Shown here: one piece after another, positions 28,613-37,170 of the stretch
Numbering within the stretch: the first letter of the stretch is position 1
How the letters are laid out: every line of letters begins with the position of its first letter
Source: Bisgaard Taxon 45
Lineage (GTDB): Bacteria > Pseudomonadota > Gammaproteobacteria > Enterobacterales > Pasteurellaceae
Direction of reading: 5' to 3'
Assembly (NCBI GenBank): GCA_030783905.1
Contig: JAQAHH010000003.1
Location: forward strand, 1 to 64,000
DNA: 64,000 bases
The notes under the pieces: model-generated
Told to the model about the DNA's origin: nothing
The model's input: the letters and a program-made list of their open reading frames with translations, nothing else
Database searches by the model: none
Position numbers and translations under genes: made by a program

Positions 28613-30922
28613 ATGTCAACCGTTTTATTGAAAAGCTTATCAATTGAAAATCTTAGAGGATCGGTAACGCCTTTTGTTTTGAAGTTTGAAAAGGGTAAAA
28701 AGCTGATGATTATTTATGGAGAAAATGGTACAGGGAAATCTACAATTTCAGATGCTTTTGATTTGCTCGGGAACAGTAAAGTTGGTTCATTGGAAAAAAG
28801 AGGAGTTGGTGCTTCTACTAGAGTATATTGGCCTTCATTGGGAAAAGCTTATGCAGATGTTAAAGTAACACTAGAAACTTCAAACGGAACATGTGTGTTA
28901 TCTCTAGATAAGAAAAATGTATTTCTTAATCAAGAAGAGTTGAAGCCGAAAGTATCGGTATTACGCCGTAGTGAAATTCTAAGATTGGTTACGGCACAGC
29001 CAGCCGATCGTTATAAAGAAATTAGTCGTTTTATTGATGTATCTGGAATTGAGGCGTCAGAAGCAAGTTTAAGAAAATTAATTAACGATAAGACTAAAGA
29101 TTTTGAGAATGCAATAACACGTGTAAGCACAAATAGAAAGAATATTGAAAATTTTTGGGAACAAGTAAATCGTCCATTTCCTGATGCTATTTTGTGGGCA
29201 GAATGTGAAGCTAAAAAAGATTCAGTACATTTTGAGAAGAGAAAAAATGATATTGACTGTTTAATATCATTTTGGAATAAAATTGAAGGAAGTTATGATA
29301 AATTTCTATTTATTTCTAATGAGTTAAAGGAAGCTATACTTAAGTTATCACAAGCTGAATCCATTCTAAGAGATATAAAAGAAAAAGCGTCTGAAGATTA
29401 TTTGGAAGTAATGGATATTCTTCAAGCAGCAAAAAAATACTTTCACAAACATGATAATGTAAATGTGTGCCCACTTTGTGAAAGTGCTGAAAATGCGGAA
29501 AATTTAGTAGAAGAAGTCAATAAGCGAATTGAATTAAATGGTTTGTGGTCGCAATTAAATATAGCTCAGCAATCTGTTTTAAAAAATGAAAATTTAGTAA
29601 AAGGTCAACAGCAACGGCTAGACGATTTTCTAAAAGATATTAAAGATAGCTTTAATCAATTGGAAGGTTACTGCTTGAATACACTTGAAATTCAAGATCT
29701 TGATCTTCCATCTTTTCCTATTCCGGAGAATCCAAATGAATGGCAAAGTTGGATTGCAGAGCATCAAGGTAAAAAAGATGTCTGGAGGCAAGAATCAGAT
29801 AAATGTGTAGATAACAAAAATTTTATAGAAACATTACGTAGATCATTGGATGATTTAAAGGGCAGTGAGAATGTTGCTAAGGAATTAGGTGTGACATTAC
29901 CTAGCTTAAAAGAAATATTAAATATCATTGAATCTGAACGCAAAAAGTATACTGACCATATTCTTGGGTCAATTTCAGTAAGAGTAGGACAACTTTATGA
30001 GTTGATACACCCTAAAGAAGGACTGGATAAAATTACCTTGGCACTAGATGCAGCCAAACGTGGCTCTTTAGAGATTGCTATGGAGTTTGCAGGGGAGCAA
30101 GATACTCCACCACAAGCTTATTTTAGCGATTCACATTTAGACACTTTAGGGTTATGCGTATTTTTGGCGCTAGCTGAACGTGAAAATCCAGAGCAGAAAA
30201 TTCTGGTTTTAGATGATGTATTAGGTAGTGTGGATGAGCCTCATGTAGAGCGTGTTATTACCATGATTTATGATGTGATTCAAAAATTTCAACATGCTAT
30301 TGTTACCACACATTACCGGCCATGGAGAGAAAAATTTCGTTGGGGCGTTTTAAAGCCGGAACAAGTTTGTCAGTTTGTGGAGTTAAAGCATTGGTCATTG
30401 GATAATGGTATGTCTTTATCTGGTTCCATTCCAGAGGTTGTTAGACTGAAAAAGTTATTAGAAGAATCTGATCCTGATATTCAGTCAATCACAGGAAAAT
30501 CAGGTGTTATTCTGGAAGCTTTATTAGATTTCTTAACATTAAAGTATTCTTGTGCTGTTCCTAGAAAAATAGGAAATATTTATGTATTAAGTGATTTATT
30601 AGGGGCAGTAAACAGTAAGTTGCTGAAAGAGTTAAAAGTAGAAATACGTGATCAATCCCATCATTCATCAGAAGTACAAATTGGTGAAATCTTGAAAGAA
30701 ATAAATCAAATAGCTCAAACCAGAAATGTATTAGGAGCGCATTTCAACGAATTTTCTTTCAATCTTTATCCACAAGACGGATTAAAATTTGCTCGATTAG
30801 TTGAGAAATTATGTGATGCTTTGATTTGTCCGGATTACGGATGGCCGAATAAAGATACAGGAAGTTATTGGAAAAACGGCGGTGATACCCGCCGACTATA
30901 CCCATTAAAAAAACCGAGTTGA
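28613..30922 (+). CDS. SMC/RecF-like ATPase with zinc-hook-like CPxC motif
   Basis: 769 residues. Walker A GENGTGKST (36-44) near the N-terminus, long coiled-coil stretches in the middle with a single VCPLCES motif, then Walker B in ILVLDDVLGSVDEPHVERV and a downstream TTHYRPWREKF (H-loop region). This layout matches the ABC-type ATPases of the RecN/Rad50-like AAA_13/AAA_27 groups that serve as sensors in several defence systems. A C-terminal helical extension of about 170 residues follows. It starts 2 bases after the small gene. AT-rich, unlike mod and res, which suggests a separate origin. Confidence 0.8.
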   Translation: MSTVLLKSLSIENLRGSVTPFVLKFEKGKKLMIIYGENGTGKSTISDAFDLLGNSKVGSLEKRGVGASTRVYWPSLGKAYADVKVTLETSNGTCVLSLDKKNVFLNQEELKPKVSVLRRSEILRLVTAQPADRYKEISRFIDVSGIEASEASLRKLINDKTKDFENAITRVSTNRKNIENFWEQVNRPFPDAILWAECEAKKDSVHFEKRKNDIDCLISFWNKIEGSYDKFLFISNELKEAILKLSQAESILRDIKEKASEDYLEVMDILQAAKKYFHKHDNVNVCPLCESAENAENLVEEVNKRIELNGLWSQLNIAQQSVLKNENLVKGQQQRLDDFLKDIKDSFNQLEGYCLNTLEIQDLDLPSFPIPENPNEWQSWIAEHQGKKDVWRQESDKCVDNKNFIETLRRSLDDLKGSENVAKELGVTLPSLKEILNIIESERKKYTDHILGSISVRVGQLYELIHPKEGLDKITLALDAAKRGSLEIAMEFAGEQDTPPQAYFSDSHLDTLGLCVFLALAERENPEQKILVLDDVLGSVDEPHVERVITMIYDVIQKFQHAIVTTHYRPWREKFRWGVLKPEQVCQFVELKHWSLDNGMSLSGSIPEVVRLKKLLEESDPDIQSITGKSGVILEALLDFLTLKYSCAVPRKIGNIYVLSDLLGAVNSKLLKELKVEIRDQSHHSSEVQIGEILKEINQIAQTRNVLGAHFNEFSFNLYPQDGLKFARLVEKLCDALICPDYGWPNKDTGSYWKNGGDTRRLYPLKKPS

Positions 30923-30927
30923 TATTT

Positions 30928-32640
30928 ATGAAAAACCAAAAACTAGAACTCACTTGGATAGGAAAGCACAAACGTCCTAAATTGGAAGCCCGTATTTTAT
31001 TGGAAGAGGCGGATAAGTCTTATCATACCAAAGTGCGGTCGGAAAAGGATGTTTTTGATAACCGTCTGATTTTCGGCGATAACCTGCTGGCGCTTAAAGC
31101 CTTGGAGCAGGAATTTACCGGCAAGGTGAAATGTGTGTTTATCGACCCGCCGTATAACACCGGTAGTGCCTTTGCCCATTATGATGACGGGCTCGAGCAT
31201 TCGATTTGGCTAGGGCTGATGCGTGACCGTTTGGAGATTATCAAGCACTTGCTTGCCGATGACGGTTCGCTGTGGATTACCATTGATGATAACGAGGCTC
31301 ATTATTTGAAGGTGCTTTGTGATGAAATTTTTGGACGAGGGAATTTTCTTTCTAACGTAATTTGGGAGAAGGCAGATAGTCCAAGAATGGATGCAAAATA
31401 TTTTTCATCTCGCCATGATCATTTATTGGTGTATGCGAAAAATATTTCTTGTATGGAATTTAATCGCATTACTGAGACTTCGGTTCCAGATCATTACAAT
31501 AAGAAAGATGAATATGGCCGTGTATATTATTTAAAACCATTAAGAGCAATGGGTGCTGATGGACATCGAGAAAAAAGACCTTCAATGTTCTTTCCAATTA
31601 CTGCTCCTGATGGAGAGTTGGTTTATCCAAAAAATCCTGATGGTTCTGATAGCCGTTGGCGTTGGGGGAGAGAACGCCTTTTAAAAGATATGGATCGCAT
31701 TGAATGGGTAAAAACCAAAAATGGTTGGAGTGTTTATTTCCGAATTTATTATGAAAATTCGGAAGGAAAACCGCCAGAAACGATCTGGCATCAAATTGAT
31801 GTTGGGAGTAACCGAACTTCTAAGAAAGAGATTAAAGACCTTTTTGGTTCTGAAGTTTTTGATACACCTAAACCTGAAAAGCTTATAGAAAGAGTGATTC
31901 ATATTGCCACCAACCCCGGCGATCTAGTTCTCGACTCCTTCGCTGGTTCCGGCACCACCGGCGCCGTCGCCCACAAAATGGGGCGACGCTGGATTATGGT
32001 GGAGCTGGGTGAGCATTGCCATACCCATATTATTCCGCGTCTGCAAAAGGTCATTGACGGCACCGATCAGGGCGGGATTTCCAAAGCGGTGAATTGGCAG
32101 GGCGGCGGCGGTTTTCGTTATTACCGTTTGGCACCGACTTTGATTGTGAACGATAAATGGGGCAATCCGATTATCAACCCCGACTATAACCCTGAAATGC
32201 TTGCCGAAGCCCTTGCCAAGTTGGAGGGCTTTACTTATAGGCCGTCTGAAACGCATTGGTGGCAGCATGGCTTTTCTAGCGAGTGCGATTTTATTTATGT
32301 GACCACGCAGAGTTTGTCTGCCGAGCAGTTGCAGGTATTGTCGGACGAAGTGGGCGAAGGGAAGAGTCTGTTGATTTGCTGTTCGGCGTGGCGCGGTTTG
32401 ACGACGGCTCAGGCGGCGGAGCGTTTTCCCAATCTCACTTTAAAGAAAATTCCGAAAATGATTTTGGCTCGCTGTGAATGGGGTCATGATGATTACAGCT
32501 TAAACATTGCCAATTTGCCGATGGCAGAACCTGACCCCGTACAGCCTGAAAAGCCATCTTCTGTTAACGCAAAAATGACTAAGGTTAAAAGTGCGGTCAA
32601 AAATCAAGGAGATTTGTTTGAAGTGGATGGCGATGAGTAA
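30928..32640 (+). CDS. mod: Type III-like DNA adenine methyltransferase (Mod)
   Basis: 570 residues. Beta-class N6-adenine methyltransferase order: the catalytic DPPYNTG (about 73-79) comes first and the SAM-binding FAGSGTTG block late (VLDSFAGSGTTGAVAHKMG), with the target-recognition region between. The start at 30928 is an ATG 6 bases after the ATPase stop; a TTG at 30919 is unlikely. Base composition is mosaic: about 30960-31320 and 31900-32500 are GC-richer and resemble each other in codon use, while the central recognition region (about 31330-31890) is AT-rich. DNA uptake words occur at about 31030 and 32588. Partner of the Res gene downstream. Confidence 0.9.
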   Translation: MKNQKLELTWIGKHKRPKLEARILLEEADKSYHTKVRSEKDVFDNRLIFGDNLLALKALEQEFTGKVKCVFIDPPYNTGSAFAHYDDGLEHSIWLGLMRDRLEIIKHLLADDGSLWITIDDNEAHYLKVLCDEIFGRGNFLSNVIWEKADSPRMDAKYFSSRHDHLLVYAKNISCMEFNRITETSVPDHYNKKDEYGRVYYLKPLRAMGADGHREKRPSMFFPITAPDGELVYPKNPDGSDSRWRWGRERLLKDMDRIEWVKTKNGWSVYFRIYYENSEGKPPETIWHQIDVGSNRTSKKEIKDLFGSEVFDTPKPEKLIERVIHIATNPGDLVLDSFAGSGTTGAVAHKMGRRWIMVELGEHCHTHIIPRLQKVIDGTDQGGISKAVNWQGGGGFRYYRLAPTLIVNDKWGNPIINPDYNPEMLAEALAKLEGFTYRPSETHWWQHGFSSECDFIYVTTQSLSAEQLQVLSDEVGEGKSLLICCSAWRGLTTAQAAERFPNLTLKKIPKMILARCEWGHDDYSLNIANLPMAEPDPVQPEKPSSVNAKMTKVKSAVKNQGDLFEVDGDE

Positions 32641-32641
32641 A

Positions 32642-32815
32642 ATGGCAAAGAACAGGATGTTTCCATTACCACTTAAGCACATATTTTTAGATAGTCAGTT
32701 GAAGGGAAATTCAGCTATCCGAAACTTTTTGGATAACCACCTCCAACAGCAAGAACTATAACACTAACTTGAAAGCGATTTCGACCGCTTGTTAACACAA
32801 TGGGATAAGGAATAA
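32642..32815 (+). pseudogene. Small frame between mod and res, broken by two stops
   Basis: One frame runs from ATG 32642 (MAKNRMFPLPLKHIF...) to TAA 32813, 58 codons, but is interrupted by TAA at 32759-32761 and 32765-32767. Reading CAA for both gives LQQQEL-QHQ-LESDFDRL, a continuous plausible helical protein ending DRLLTQWDKE just 7 bases before the res ATG. Two C-to-T changes in neighbouring Gln codons would explain it. The first 39 codons could still be translated. I do not recognise the family. Confidence 0.5.
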
Positions 32816-32822
32816 CACATCT

Positions 32823-35519
32823 ATGACCTCACGAGTACAACACCACATAAACGGACGTCTGTCACTACGTGCACCGCAAGCAGAAAGTGTAGCAAAGTTA
32901 AAGCAAGCATTAGAGGCAGCTCCACAGATGCTCAGGCGCGAGCGTGATGTGGCGGCGGTTTTGGAGATCTTAAAGGGTGAATTTGCCACTTTGCAGGATT
33001 TTGAGCGAGAGTTTCCGTCTTTATGTTTCGCGTTGGCAACTGGCGTGGGAAAAACCCGCTTGATGGGGGCGTTTATTGCTTATCTGCATTTGGCACACGG
33101 CATCAACAACTTTTTTGTGCTTGCACCCAATATCACTATCTACAACAAGCTGATTGCCGACTTTTCGCCCAATACGCCTAAATATGTGTTTAAGGGAATT
33201 AGTGAGTTTGCTGTCAATCCCCCAAAAGTGATTACTGGCGATAATTATGAACAGCAGAGTTTAAGTATGAGCATGGATAATCTGTTTGGTGAAATTACCA
33301 TCAATGTGTTCAATATCGCCAAAATCAACTCTGAAGTGCGAGGTGGTAAGGAACCCCGTATTAAGCGGATGCGTGAGGTACTAGGTGACAGTTATTTTAA
33401 TTATTTAGCGAACTTGCCTGATTTAGTGCTTTTGATGGACGAATCCCACCGCTATCGAGCACAAGCAGGTATGCGGGCGATTAATGAATTAAAACCCTTA
33501 TTCGGTTTGGAATTGACCGCAACACCTTTTGTAGAAACGGGAAAATCTCCGCAGCCGTTTAAAAATGTGATTGTCGATTATCCTCTTGCACGAGCGCTAG
33601 AGGATGGTTTTGTGAAAGTGCCGGCAGTCGTCACCCAGCGTAATTTCAATGCCAAAGACCATACGCCCGAAGAAATCGAAAAAATCAAATTGGAAGACGG
33701 CGTGCGTGTGCATGAAAACACCAAGGTAGAGCTGCTCACCTATGCACGTGAAAACGGTGTCAAGCAGGTTAAGCCGTTTATGCTGGTGATTGCCCGTGAT
33801 ACTACGCACGCGGCGGCTTTGCTGGCTTTGATAGAGTCGGAAGCCTTTTACGGAGGGCGTTATCGCGGCAAGGTGATTCAGGTGGATTCGAGCAAATCGG
33901 GCAAAGACGAAGAAGAAATGATTGCCCGCTTGCTGGCAGTGGAAAGCGTAGAAGAGCCAACCGAGATTGTGATTCACGTCAATATGTTAAAAGAAGGTTG
34001 GGATGTTACTAATCTTTACACCATTGTGCCACTGCGTGCTGCTAATGCCCGCACTTTGATCGAACAATCCATTGGACGGGGGTTGCGTTTGCCTTATGGT
34101 AAACGTACCGGCGTAGAGGCAGTGGACAGACTCAATATTATCGCCCATGATCGTTTTCAGGAAATTATTGATGAGGCAAACAAAGGCGATTCGGTGTTAC
34201 GCTTGCAACAGGTCATTTTAGAGGCTTCAAGCCAAAATGATGAAAAAGCGAGCGTTCAGGTGGCTAGCGGTATAGAGGTGCATTTAGGTTTGGCAGAAGG
34301 TTTGCATGAATCTATTTCTGCACAAGGGGCTCAGCCTTATCAACCGCTTTTCACCAATGAACATGAAAAACACATTGCATATATGGTGATGGAAGTGGCA
34401 GCACAATATAGTCATAGCCCCAACGAAATACCCACTTCTCAAACACTGCTACAAACAGATATACAGCTAAAAATCACGGAGGAAGTACAAAAACGTCTGC
34501 AACCGGTACAAAGCGAATTACCAATGGAAAATACACTGGATGTATCAGATATTGTGGCAAAAACCACAAAAGTGATAGTAGATAAAAATATTGATATTCC
34601 ACGAATTACTATTGTACCAAGTGGTGAAGTCAGCTCAGGCTTTCATCCATTCACTTTGGATATCAGCCGTTTGCATCTGCAACCGAGCGAACGGGAAATA
34701 ACAATTCACAATCTGCACACCAACGAGCAAACGAGCTTGGCTCGAGAAATGGGCTTGACTGAAAAACGCCCCGAAGACTATATCGTTCATGCACTGCTTG
34801 ATTTTGACGATATTGATTATTTCACCCAGGCCGATCTTTTGTATGACTTGGCAGGTCAAATGGTGACACATTTGCACAGTTATTTAACTGAAGAAGAGGC
34901 CTTGAATATTCTAGATAAAGAACGTCGCCTGATTGCACGAGAAATTCATGCGCAAATGGCTGCACACTTTTGGGAAAAGGCTAGTAGCTACGAAGCCAAA
35001 ATCAGCCAAGGGTTCTGTGCTCTAAAACCTTGTGTCTATACTGTGGCAGCCAACAAAGTCGTACATTCGGTACGTGGTACCTTGACTGACAAAATACGTA
35101 TCAAACATATGCTGTTTGGTCATTTTGTAAAATGCTTATACCCGCTGCAAAAATTCGATTCTGACACCGAACGTCGCTTTGCCGTTATTCTGGAGCGCGA
35201 CGCACAAAAATGGTTCAAACCTGCCAAAGGGCAATTTCAAATAGATTACAAACTGGGTATGGAGCAAAAAGAATATTTGCCCGACTTTGTGGTGGAAACT
35301 GAGGAATGTATTTTGATGGCGGAAACCAAGGCACGTGCTGATTTAGATACGCCAGAAGTGCAAACCAAAGCCCAAGCGGCAAGCACATGGTGCAAACACG
35401 CATCCGATTATTCTAGACAACATGGCGGAAAAGAGTGGTGTTATCTTTTGATTCCCCATGATGAAGTAAATGAGGGAAAAAAATTAAAAGATTTTTTGCG
35501 TTTTCAATATGCTCCATAA
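32823..35519 (+). CDS. res: Type III restriction endonuclease, Res subunit
   Basis: 898 residues. Superfamily 2 helicase/translocase with Walker A ATGVGKT (72-78), the DESH box in LLMDESHRYRAQAG, LELTATPF, and HVNMLKEGWDVTNLY with SIGRGLRLPYG in the second lobe. A C-terminal PD-(D/E)xK nuclease follows: LPDFVVETEECILMAETKA. It would pair with Mod to cut DNA that lacks the Mod methyl mark. AAGGAA lies about 11 bases before the ATG. The frame is intact. It ends the helicase-to-Res operon; native-looking genes follow. Confidence 0.9.
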   Translation: MTSRVQHHINGRLSLRAPQAESVAKLKQALEAAPQMLRRERDVAAVLEILKGEFATLQDFEREFPSLCFALATGVGKTRLMGAFIAYLHLAHGINNFFVLAPNITIYNKLIADFSPNTPKYVFKGISEFAVNPPKVITGDNYEQQSLSMSMDNLFGEITINVFNIAKINSEVRGGKEPRIKRMREVLGDSYFNYLANLPDLVLLMDESHRYRAQAGMRAINELKPLFGLELTATPFVETGKSPQPFKNVIVDYPLARALEDGFVKVPAVVTQRNFNAKDHTPEEIEKIKLEDGVRVHENTKVELLTYARENGVKQVKPFMLVIARDTTHAAALLALIESEAFYGGRYRGKVIQVDSSKSGKDEEEMIARLLAVESVEEPTEIVIHVNMLKEGWDVTNLYTIVPLRAANARTLIEQSIGRGLRLPYGKRTGVEAVDRLNIIAHDRFQEIIDEANKGDSVLRLQQVILEASSQNDEKASVQVASGIEVHLGLAEGLHESISAQGAQPYQPLFTNEHEKHIAYMVMEVAAQYSHSPNEIPTSQTLLQTDIQLKITEEVQKRLQPVQSELPMENTLDVSDIVAKTTKVIVDKNIDIPRITIVPSGEVSSGFHPFTLDISRLHLQPSEREITIHNLHTNEQTSLAREMGLTEKRPEDYIVHALLDFDDIDYFTQADLLYDLAGQMVTHLHSYLTEEEALNILDKERRLIAREIHAQMAAHFWEKASSYEAKISQGFCALKPCVYTVAANKVVHSVRGTLTDKIRIKHMLFGHFVKCLYPLQKFDSDTERRFAVILERDAQKWFKPAKGQFQIDYKLGMEQKEYLPDFVVETEECILMAETKARADLDTPEVQTKAQAASTWCKHASDYSRQHGGKEWCYLLIPHDEVNEGKKLKDFLRFQYAP

Positions 35520-35591
35520 GTGAGTAAATTATTGGTAGTATGCATTATTATTTTTTAGGATATATGCAATAATTATATAGAGGGAAAAACT

Positions 35592-35855
35592 TTGTCTAAG
35601 CCAATTTTATTATTTGCTAATCTCTGCCCTGATACCACCCCATTTGTGGCAGAATTAGCGCGTTTAAAAGTGGACTATGAAAGCGTAGAAATCATGTCCT
35701 CTATGGCAAATTTCAAACGCTTTCTGAAATTGCGTGATCGCCATCCCGCTTTTGAACAAGCAAAAGGCAATGGCTATATTGGCATTCCGGCGTTGTTATT
35801 GGCAGACGAGCAAGTGATTCTTGATGTTCACCAGTTAAAAGACATTTTCGGCTAA
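35592..35855 (+). CDS. Glutaredoxin-like protein
   Basis: 87 residues with a thioredoxin-fold pattern: a first strand SKPILLFANL, a CPDT motif in place of CPYC, and later GYIGIPALLLADEQVIL, where the cis-Pro (IPAL) matches glutaredoxins. With a single cysteine in the motif it would act as a monothiol type. It starts at a TTG with GAGGG about 7 bases upstream. It is 17 bases from the GST gene on the same strand. These two may be the original content of the glyQ-glyS gap. Confidence 0.7.
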   Translation: MSKPILLFANLCPDTTPFVAELARLKVDYESVEIMSSMANFKRFLKLRDRHPAFEQAKGNGYIGIPALLLADEQVILDVHQLKDIFG

Positions 35856-35872
35856 CAAGTAAGGAGCAAAAA

Positions 35873-36496
35873 ATGAAACTCTGGCATTCCAACACTAGTC
35901 CTTATGTACGCAAAGTCATGGCAGTGATTAAACATCACCAGCTTGAGGATCAGATTGAATTACAGACTATACAATCGTCCTTTGATCCCAACTCACCACA
36001 TAATCAAGACAACCCCCTTGGTCGTGTGCCGGCGTTACAACTGGATAACGGCGAATGGCTGTATAACAGCCATGTGATTTGTGAATACCTAGATCATCTT
36101 GGTGCACAAACTCAGTCAGAGAGTCATTTATTGCCTCGTAACAGCCAACGCTGGAAGGTATTGCAACTGCACGCGCTAACTGACGGTATTATGGAAAACA
36201 CCTTGCCGATTATTTCCGAGCGTTTGCTCCGCCCTGAAAACGAATGGTGGACAGCACGTCATCAACAATTAACCGAACGCAATATCCGCAGTTTCAAAGA
36301 GTTAGCACGTTATTTAGTACAATTCGGCGATGAACTGAATTTAGGCACGATTTCTGCTGTTTGCTTGATCGACTGGTACGCCTTACGTGGTGAAAAACTC
36401 GGTGTGAATTTGAAAGACATCGCACCGCACTTAGTGCAATGGGCAATGGAGATGAATGACAAATATCCGGAGCTAAAAGAAACACAGCCGAAGTGA
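35873..36496 (+). CDS. Glutathione S-transferase family protein (YibF-like)
   Basis: 207 residues. N-terminal thioredoxin-fold domain starting MKLWHSNTSPYVRKVMAVI (glutathione-site Ser), with NPLGRVPALQLDNGEWL and the SNAIL-like NSHVICEYLDH, then an all-helical C-terminal domain ending in DLKDIAPHLVQWA. It resembles E. coli YibF in size and motifs. AAGGAGC lies about 6 bases upstream of the ATG. Probably co-transcribed with the glutaredoxin-like gene, which suggests a thiol-redox role. Substrate unknown. Confidence 0.85.
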   Translation: MKLWHSNTSPYVRKVMAVIKHHQLEDQIELQTIQSSFDPNSPHNQDNPLGRVPALQLDNGEWLYNSHVICEYLDHLGAQTQSESHLLPRNSQRWKVLQLHALTDGIMENTLPIISERLLRPENEWWTARHQQLTERNIRSFKELARYLVQFGDELNLGTISAVCLIDWYALRGEKLGVNLKDIAPHLVQWAMEMNDKYPELKETQPK

Positions 36497-36509
36497 ATGA
36501 TAGAGAGAT

Positions 36510-36528
36510 AGCGCTCGTCGGGAAACGA
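36510..36528. repeat. Partial REP-like palindrome A
   Basis: AGCGCTCGTCGGGAAACGA keeps the left arm of palindrome A (GATAGCGCTCGTC) but not the right. It is an isolated half-unit far from the RAYT gene, just after the GST stop. Confidence 0.45.
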
Positions 36529-36626
36529 ACATAATCAAATGAAACGTCACTCTTTTTAGTTATATTGAAGATTTCGCAAAATCAAAGTGCGATAAATATT
36601 AATTTATGTCGACAAGGAGCAAATAA

Positions 36627-37007
36627 ATGTTAGTCATTAACATGAAGGAAGACCTTGAAAGAGCGCTGAAGAATAAAGAGCCGAGTTTCATTATTAAGGG
36701 TGAATTAGCCGAAAAAATGAAAAAGGCCCAAAAGATTACAACAATTGACAAATGGACTTTAGGCGCATTTGCTTTCGTCTTTGCCGTATCATTCTTCCCA
36801 TCAACGAGTGACGAACTACTTGAAATAACAATGAACAAAATATTAATAGCTATCGGCATATTCGCAACATTTGAAATCGCGATTATATTGGCTGTTATTT
36901 TGGGCGGAATGACTTTAGCAATGATGCTTTATAAAAATTATCATGCGGAATTTGGAACTGATGTTAAAACAGAAAAAATAACAATTAAATGTACGAGAAA
37001 GAAATAG
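36627..37007 (+). CDS. Small two-TM membrane protein, 126 aa
   Basis: Not recognised. A charged N-terminal half (KEDLERALKNKEPSF, AEKMKKAQK) is followed by two hydrophobic segments (about residues 46-60 and 69-100) and a basic tail (KITIKCTRKK). AAGGAG lies 7 bases upstream of the ATG. It lies between the GST gene and the duplicated glyS start, within accessory DNA. No homology-based function can be offered. Confidence 0.5.
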   Translation: MLVINMKEDLERALKNKEPSFIIKGELAEKMKKAQKITTIDKWTLGAFAFVFAVSFFPSTSDELLEITMNKILIAIGIFATFEIAIILAVILGGMTLAMMLYKNYHAEFGTDVKTEKITIKCTRKK

Positions 37008-37024
37008 AATCTTGATATTTTTTA

Positions 37025-37072
37025 AAGAGAAACAAAATGACAACACAAAACTTCCTCGCTGAGGTCGGCACT
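37025..37072 (+). pseudogene. Duplicated 48-bp piece of the glyS start
   Basis: Matches 38302-38349 at 46 of 48 bases, covering the glyS Shine-Dalgarno, the ATG and the first 12 codons. It reads [12 protein letters not shown], then diverges to RALSF and a TAG at 37088. The fragment marks where glyS began before the 1.2 kb carrying the next gene was placed in front of it, or arose as a duplication during that insertion. The rest of 37073-37170 has no gene. Confidence 0.9.
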
Positions 37073-37170
37073 AGAGCGTTGTCATTTTAGGTGGCCGCTT
37101 TCTTTGACAGATACAAATAAAGGGGCTCGTCAAAGAGGAAGGTCACTAAATAATCTAGAAGTGAGGAAAA

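Noticed and set aside
25301-35519. The helicase-to-Res operon as DISARM or BREX
   Set aside because: No DrmA/DrmB/DrmC proteins, and no PglZ, BrxC or BrxL, are present. A type III Res subunit is present instead.
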